Shown piece after piece: positions 59,778 to 64,000 of a stretch of DNA of 64,000 bases. The stretch comes from Halobacillus mangrovi (lineage in GTDB: Bacteria; Bacillota; Bacilli; Bacillales; Halobacillaceae). Location of the stretch: assembly GCF_002097535.1 (NCBI RefSeq), contig NZ_CP020772.1:3574501-3638500 (forward strand), in the 5' to 3' direction. Each line of letters opens with the position of its first letter. Within the stretch, counting starts at the first letter, position 1. A program made the translations under genes and the position numbers. Under the pieces are notes generated by a model. The model did no database searches and was not told the origin of the DNA. It was given only the letters and a program-made list of their open reading frames with translations.

Positions 59778-61715
59778 TCATAACCCCCTCGCCGAGCGTT
59801 CGATACGCTTAATTTCATCAACTTCAACATGGTAACCTTCATCATAATCAAAGGATCTTACTCCCATCATGATGAAACCTCCAATTAATCCGGCGATTGC
59901 CAAAGGAATCCATTCAAATACTAATGCAAAACTTGCGAAAGCGAAGAATGCCATCATAATAATCGGCTGTCCTGAATTACTAGGCATGTGAATCGGCTCA
60001 AGTTTCGATTCGTCATACGTTGTTTCGCCTTTTTCCTTCATCGGAAGGTAGTAATCAATACCATCGACGTGCGGAATGGTCGCAAAATTATAAAAAGGAA
60101 TAGGAGTCGGTGTCGCCCATTCGAGCGTTCTTCCGTTCCATGGATCTCCTGTTTTCTCTCGCTCACTATAGCGGTAGCTGTAGTAAATGTTAAAGACGAA
60201 TACAGCAAAGCCTAATCCCATTCCGAACGCTCCCACTGTAGAGATTACATTCAATGGCAGCCATTCTTCAATTCTTGTAATGAAGATACGGCGCGGCATT
60301 CCATCTAGTCCTAAGAAATACTGTGGGAAGAAGCACACATGGAAGCCAATAAGGAACAACCAGAAGCTCCATTTTCCAATACGTTCATTGAGCTTGTGTC
60401 CAAAAATTTTCGGATACCAGAACACTAGACCTGCAAAGCAGGCGAATACAGTACCTGCAATCAGCACATAGTGGAAGTGCGCAATTAAGAAGTAGGAATT
60501 GTGGAACTGAAAGTCGGCTGCTGCCATACCGAGCATGACACCGGTAACTCCCCCGATGACAAAACTTGGTATAAAGGCCAATGCCCACAAATTCGCTACC
60601 GTAAACTCAATTTTTGATTTATATAAGGTTGCCAGCCAGTTGAAGATTTTTACTCCGGTAGGCACGGCAATTAACATTGTAGAAACAGAGAATACAGAGT
60701 TTACAAACGCTCCTGCTCCCATTGTAAAGAAGTGGTGGACCCACACAAGGAAGCTGAGAAGAGCGATGATGATCATGGACCAAACCATTGCGTGATAACC
60801 AAATAGTCGCTTACGAGCAAACGTTGCAATGACTTCGGAGAAAATACCGAAGGCTGGAAGAATAACGATGTACACCTCAGGGTGACCCCACATCCAGAAT
60901 AAGTTCGCCCACATCATCGGCAATCCTTCACCAGTCAACGTAAAGAATTGAGAACCAAAAATACGGTCAATCGTCATAAGAGCCAATGCTACCGTTAAAA
61001 TAGGGAAAGCAAAGACAATAATGAAACATGTAACTAAAGTAGACCAAGTAAAAATCGGCATATGGAACAATTTCATACCAGGAGCACGCATCTTGAGGAT
61101 CGTTACCATCAAGTTGACTCCGGTAGCAAGCGTTCCGATACCGGAAAGCTGAAGTCCCATTAAGTAGAAGTTCTGCCCTGGTCCTGGACTCATTGCCGCA
61201 CCGGCTAGCGGTGTGTAACTCGTCCAACCTGCATCAGGAGAACCCCCGATAACAAAGGAGATATTGAACAACATTGCTCCAAAGAAGAAGGACCAGAAAC
61301 TGACCGCGTTGACAAACGGAAAGGCAAAGTCTCTTGCCCCTATTTGCAATGGAACGATAATATTCATTAAACCAATAAGAAACGGCATCGCCATGAAGAT
61401 AATCATGACTGTTCCATGTGTCGTAAAGATTTCATCATAGTGCTGGGCATCTAAAAAGTTAAGTCCTGGAAATGCCAACTGGATACGCATCATTAAAGCG
61501 TCCATTCCACCACGGAACAGCATTGCCAGAGCACTCAAGATATACATAATTCCGATTTTCTTATGGTCAACGGTTGTTAACCATTCACGCCATAGCCATC
61601 CCCATCTTTTGAAATAAGTCAAAAGGAAAATAGCCGCTGTTGATACAAGGACAATCGAAACCATGGCCCCATATATAAGTGGTTCACCAGTGACTAAAAT
61701 GTCAGTGATGTTCAT
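59778..61715 (-). CDS. qoxB: Cytochrome aa3 quinol oxidase subunit I QoxB
   Basis: About 645 residues with 14 or so membrane segments. Heme and CuB ligands are visible: His in FTTHGTVMIIFMAMP, the HPEVY motif WMWGHPEVYIVILPAFG, the HH pair in VWVHHFFTMGAG, and SYFLIAHFHYVLIAG. It reduces oxygen to water with quinol electrons and pumps protons. The GTG three codons earlier is in the AGGTGA site, so the ATG is used. It follows qoxA by about 25 bases. Confidence 0.96.
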   Translation of the reverse strand: MNITDILVTGEPLIYGAMVSIVLVSTAAIFLLTYFKRWGWLWREWLTTVDHKKIGIMYILSALAMLFRGGMDALMMRIQLAFPGLNFLDAQHYDEIFTTHGTVMIIFMAMPFLIGLMNIIVPLQIGARDFAFPFVNAVSFWSFFFGAMLFNISFVIGGSPDAGWTSYTPLAGAAMSPGPGQNFYLMGLQLSGIGTLATGVNLMVTILKMRAPGMKLFHMPIFTWSTLVTCFIIVFAFPILTVALALMTIDRIFGSQFFTLTGEGLPMMWANLFWMWGHPEVYIVILPAFGIFSEVIATFARKRLFGYHAMVWSMIIIALLSFLVWVHHFFTMGAGAFVNSVFSVSTMLIAVPTGVKIFNWLATLYKSKIEFTVANLWALAFIPSFVIGGVTGVMLGMAAADFQFHNSYFLIAHFHYVLIAGTVFACFAGLVFWYPKIFGHKLNERIGKWSFWLFLIGFHVCFFPQYFLGLDGMPRRIFITRIEEWLPLNVISTVGAFGMGLGFAVFVFNIYYSYRYSEREKTGDPWNGRTLEWATPTPIPFYNFATIPHVDGIDYYLPMKEKGETTYDESKLEPIHMPSNSGQPIIMMAFFAFASFALVFEWIPLAIAGLIGGFIMMGVRSFDYDEGYHVEVDEIKRIERSARGL

Positions 61716-61740
61716 GTTTTTCACCTGCTTTCATTTAATA

Positions 61741-62694
61741 CTACTCGTGTGAAGATGGTACACCATCACGATCTAAGTGAAGCTTTTCTTTGTAGGCTTC
61801 ACGGTGACGTTCAACAGCATAATCACGGCCATCGTTCGTGGCGTGATTGACCCACTCTAGGTGAGTAGAAGAGAATTCCATTTTATCAGTTAGTCCAGGC
61901 TCAAGAAGAGAATCATACTTTTCCTGAGTTAGGACCGGTGCTTCACTCTTCGTTTCTTCTACCCATGCGTTAAATTGTTCTTCACTTTCCGCATGGACTT
62001 TAAAGGTCTGATCTGTAAAACCTTCTCCTGTGAAGTTGGAATTACGCCCATCATAGACGCCTTCTTCACTTGCTTCGAGGTAAAGTTTGTTCATCATTCC
62101 TGCCATATTGTATTTCTGGCCGCCGAGGGCAGGAATCCAAAGGGCTGCCATCGAATCTGCAGAGCTTAAACGAAATTCAATTGGACGATCCGTTGGGATA
62201 TGAAGGTAATTGACCGTTTCTATTCCCTGCTCCGGATAACTGAAGAACCATTTCCAGTCGGCTGATGTAGCATGAATGACTAACGGTTCCTCATCTAAGG
62301 TTTCTGAAGGATCCTCATAGGATGTAGCCGCTGCAGGGTCTTCCAGATCATACAGTGTTTCAACTGTAGGAATAGACAGCGCTATAACAATAACGAAAGG
62401 AACAACTGTCCAAATGATTTCAATTAATGTATTGCCATGAATAGATGGATCGTAGTCTTTATCTCCACGACCAGGTCGATCGCGGTATTTGATAAGCATA
62501 TAGGCGAATAAGCCGAAAACAACGACTACAATTCCCAGCATGAACCAAAGAGAATATATAATCAGGTCATTTTGACTTTGAGCCACAGGACCCTTAGGAT
62601 CAAAAACAACCATCTGTTCACATCCGCTTAAGAAGAAAACTAAGCTGAGCGGAATCAAAAACAACCATTTAGACCGATGCCGCTTGTTTTTCAT
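61741..62694 (-). CDS. qoxA: Cytochrome aa3 quinol oxidase subunit II QoxA
   Basis: The 317-residue lipoprotein has lipobox FLSGC (Cys25), two membrane segments (about 43-67 and 92-112), and an outer cupredoxin-like domain. The CuA ligands CxExCGxxHxxM are absent; the region reads YDGRNSNFTGEGFTDQTFKV. This marks it as a quinol oxidase subunit, not a cytochrome c oxidase. It is the first gene of qoxABCD. A C-terminal tail of about 60 residues follows the domain. Confidence 0.95.
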   Translation of the reverse strand: MKNKRHRSKWLFLIPLSLVFFLSGCEQMVVFDPKGPVAQSQNDLIIYSLWFMLGIVVVVFGLFAYMLIKYRDRPGRGDKDYDPSIHGNTLIEIIWTVVPFVIVIALSIPTVETLYDLEDPAAATSYEDPSETLDEEPLVIHATSADWKWFFSYPEQGIETVNYLHIPTDRPIEFRLSSADSMAALWIPALGGQKYNMAGMMNKLYLEASEEGVYDGRNSNFTGEGFTDQTFKVHAESEEQFNAWVEETKSEAPVLTQEKYDSLLEPGLTDKMEFSSTHLEWVNHATNDGRDYAVERHREAYKEKLHLDRDGVPSSHE

Positions 62695-62769
62695 GTAGTT
62701 TCACACTCCTATCAATCTATAAAATTTGTCCTAATAAGTATCCGAGATATTTATAGTAAGGCTTGAATG

Positions 62770-62778
62770 ATTATAGCA
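62770..62778 (-). promoter_or_regulatory. Extended -10 promoter candidate of the qox operon
   Basis: TGCTATAAT on the minus strand is an extended -10, about 75 bases before qoxA. No good -35 is seen. The remainder of 62695-63023, apart from a terminator at 62980, shows nothing I can name. Confidence 0.45.
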
Positions 62779-62979
62779 GATTCAGTCGAATTCTAGGGTC
62801 TTGTTCAATAAGTTGTCACATAAGGTTCAAGAATCCTTAAAATTTCTGCAACAATTCAGCCATGATTCCATGTCTTTTATGGTTTAAATGGTATGTTCTT
62901 CATATCAAGCCACCAGGTACCAACAATCTTATTAGGAAAAAATGCCTCGAAACTTTACTCAGAAAAGTAAACCGCAGAC

Positions 62980-63016
62980 AAAAAAGCCTTTCAAGGGTTC
63001 TAGTACCCTGAAAGGC
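62980..63016 (-). terminator. Terminator after the symporter gene
   Basis: On the minus strand GCCTTTCAGGGTA / ACCCTTGAAAGGC hairpin followed by TTTTTTGTC. Confidence 0.88.
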
Positions 63017-63023
63017 TCGTTCA

Positions 63024-64000
63024 TTATCCCGTTTGAAGAGATTTTACAGATTTTGTTGGTTTTTCTCGAATAAAACTCATGCAAGTGATAAACAAGCTAG
63101 AAACAATCAAAGCTAAAACCATTCCTAAAATTCCTGATGTATAGAGATAATCAAATCCTGGAACGAGCACTAGAATCAATAGCAAGGCGAAAGCTGTTGC
63201 GTAAGCTCCAATTCCTGTTAGAGAAGCGTTCCAAACCCAGGCATTGTTCTTATCCAGCAAGCTCACAGTTACTATTGTAATGATATTAATCATCATACCT
63301 ATCCAGACCGGATGAATATTCAAGTAAAACTCGTTGATGCCCCATCCTCCGAGATGGTACCAAAGCAATCCAGAGAAAGAACCTGTAAACAAGGAAACAA
63401 ACGCAGCCCTTTTGGTGACAACAGGCCAGAATATCGCTGCAACAACGGGTGCAAATGTAGCAGAATTACGTGTCACCCAGGCTAACACATTCCACCACGC
63501 GGATTGATCTGACCTTAAAAAGGCAAAGCCAACCATCAGGACCGTCAGTAATAGCAGTGACCATTTCGTGTAAGTGACCAGTTGTTTGTCCGTTGCTTTT
63601 GGATTAAGGGCCCGGCCTACATCACGACCAAGACTTGTTGCACCGGAAAATTGACAAGGTGCTCCCCAGCTTAAAGCCGCTGCCCAGAATCCTAAGAAAA
63701 ACAAGGCTACCAACGGTGCCGGAAGAGTTTCCATTAGATAGAGAGGAACCGCTACGAGCCCTTGTGTCTCCCCTGGAACGACCTGAGCGGCAGCCAGCCC
63801 GAAGACTACGGCCCCAATAATAAGTGGAATCCCTAACAGCGACGCATATAGCAGTCCATTCCTTCCTTGCTCAGGTGTCTTGCAGGAAAGCGCCATTTGA
63901 AAAGCTGCCTGTGCAAGAATGACATTAAATAGGAAGGTTCCGAACCAGGCTAGGATCGTTTGCACGCCTACACTCCCAAAGGAGGCGTAGCTCGGTTTAT
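63024..64000 (-). CDS. Sodium:solute symporter family protein, 3' part (cut by window edge)
   Basis: The frame stays open to the window end: the GTG at 63965 is preceded in frame by codons for KPSYASFGSVG, so it is an internal Val and the gene continues upstream. The visible 325 or so residues have eight or nine membrane segments and the SSF region FGTFLFNVILAQAAFQMALSCKTPEQGRNGLLYASLLGIPL, then GFWAAALSWGAPCQFSGATSLGRDV. The substrate is unknown. It ends in a terminator before the qox operon. Confidence 0.85.
   Translation of the reverse strand, partial: KPSYASFGSVGVQTILAWFGTFLFNVILAQAAFQMALSCKTPEQGRNGLLYASLLGIPLIIGAVVFGLAAAQVVPGETQGLVAVPLYLMETLPAPLVALFFLGFWAAALSWGAPCQFSGATSLGRDVGRALNPKATDKQLVTYTKWSLLLLTVLMVGFAFLRSDQSAWWNVLAWVTRNSATFAPVVAAIFWPVVTKRAAFVSLFTGSFSGLLWYHLGGWGINEFYLNIHPVWIGMMINIITIVTVSLLDKNNAWVWNASLTGIGAYATAFALLLILVLVPGFDYLYTSGILGMVLALIVSSLFITCMSFIREKPTKSVKSLQTG

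Noticed and set aside
63024..63965. Symporter as a complete gene starting at the GTG 63965
   Set aside because: The frame stays open to the window end with plausible codons, there is no ribosome binding site before the GTG, and the protein would be short for the family.
1..64000. Search for CRISPR arrays, tRNA or rRNA genes, prophage and insertion sequences
   Set aside because: No regularly spaced repeats, cloverleaf genes, ribosomal RNA stretches, integrases or transposases were seen; this was by eye, so a short tRNA could be missed.

Overview
The window looks like a chromosomal segment of a low-to-mid GC, spore-forming member of the Bacillaceae, probably a moderate halophile of the Halobacillus/Thalassobacillus/Virgibacillus kind (inference). 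The evidence is strict yeaC-yeaD-yebA-guaA-pbuG-yebE-yebG-purE-purK-purB synteny with Bacillus subtilis, lutABC, an aa3-type quinol oxidase, a Spo0E-like peptide, strong AGGAGG ribosome binding sites and frequent TTG/GTG starts. I see no rRNA, tRNA, CRISPR array, prophage or intact insertion sequence. Both ends cut genes: purB on the left, a sodium:solute symporter on the right.

Layout. 1-11.4 kb: purine biosynthesis and uptake, all on the minus strand, with three separate guanine-type riboswitches (purE, pbuG, guaA) and two PurBox pairs of identical geometry, then the yeaC-yeaD-yebA membrane/transglutaminase operon. 11.5-21.1 kb: a Spo0E-like phosphatase with two Spo0A-box cores, an MhqO-type ring-cleaving dioxygenase behind an MhqR-type operator, a four-gene poly-gamma-glutamate capsule operon (capB-capC-capA-capD), a LysM polysaccharide deacetylase and a class I aldolase. 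21.2-28 kb: a five-gene plus-strand operon of three different M20 amidohydrolases, an unusual regulator and an AbgT transporter, suggesting uptake and hydrolysis of N-acyl or p-aminobenzoyl-glutamate-like amides. 28-37.7 kb: an inverted pair of a dispersed intergenic repeat, then assorted hydrolases and oxidoreductases, and a manganese (yybP-ykoY) riboswitch controlling a half-length Spo0M-like protein and a TerC transporter.

37.7-50 kb is the most accessory-looking part. It holds a copper and thiol-redox cluster with a cupredoxin lipoprotein, a histidine kinase/response regulator pair, CcdA, a TlpA/ResA thioredoxin, a BNR-repeat lipoprotein, three different multicopper oxidases, a SHOCT peptide, a second CcdA/DsbD-like membrane protein and a MurE paralogue that lacks the DNPR motif. 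The combination suggests extracytoplasmic copper oxidation and copper-site maturation.

50.3-51 kb contains a yvbH homologue broken by a 10-bp tandem duplication. 51-56.5 kb is the lactate utilisation locus lutP-lutR-lutABC, with two matching palindromic operators and two cre sites. 56.5-64 kb has a 36-codon membrane peptide gene, an MFS transporter, a cre-preceded small membrane protein, the qoxABCD quinol oxidase with an extra truncated QoxD-like gene, and the partial symporter.
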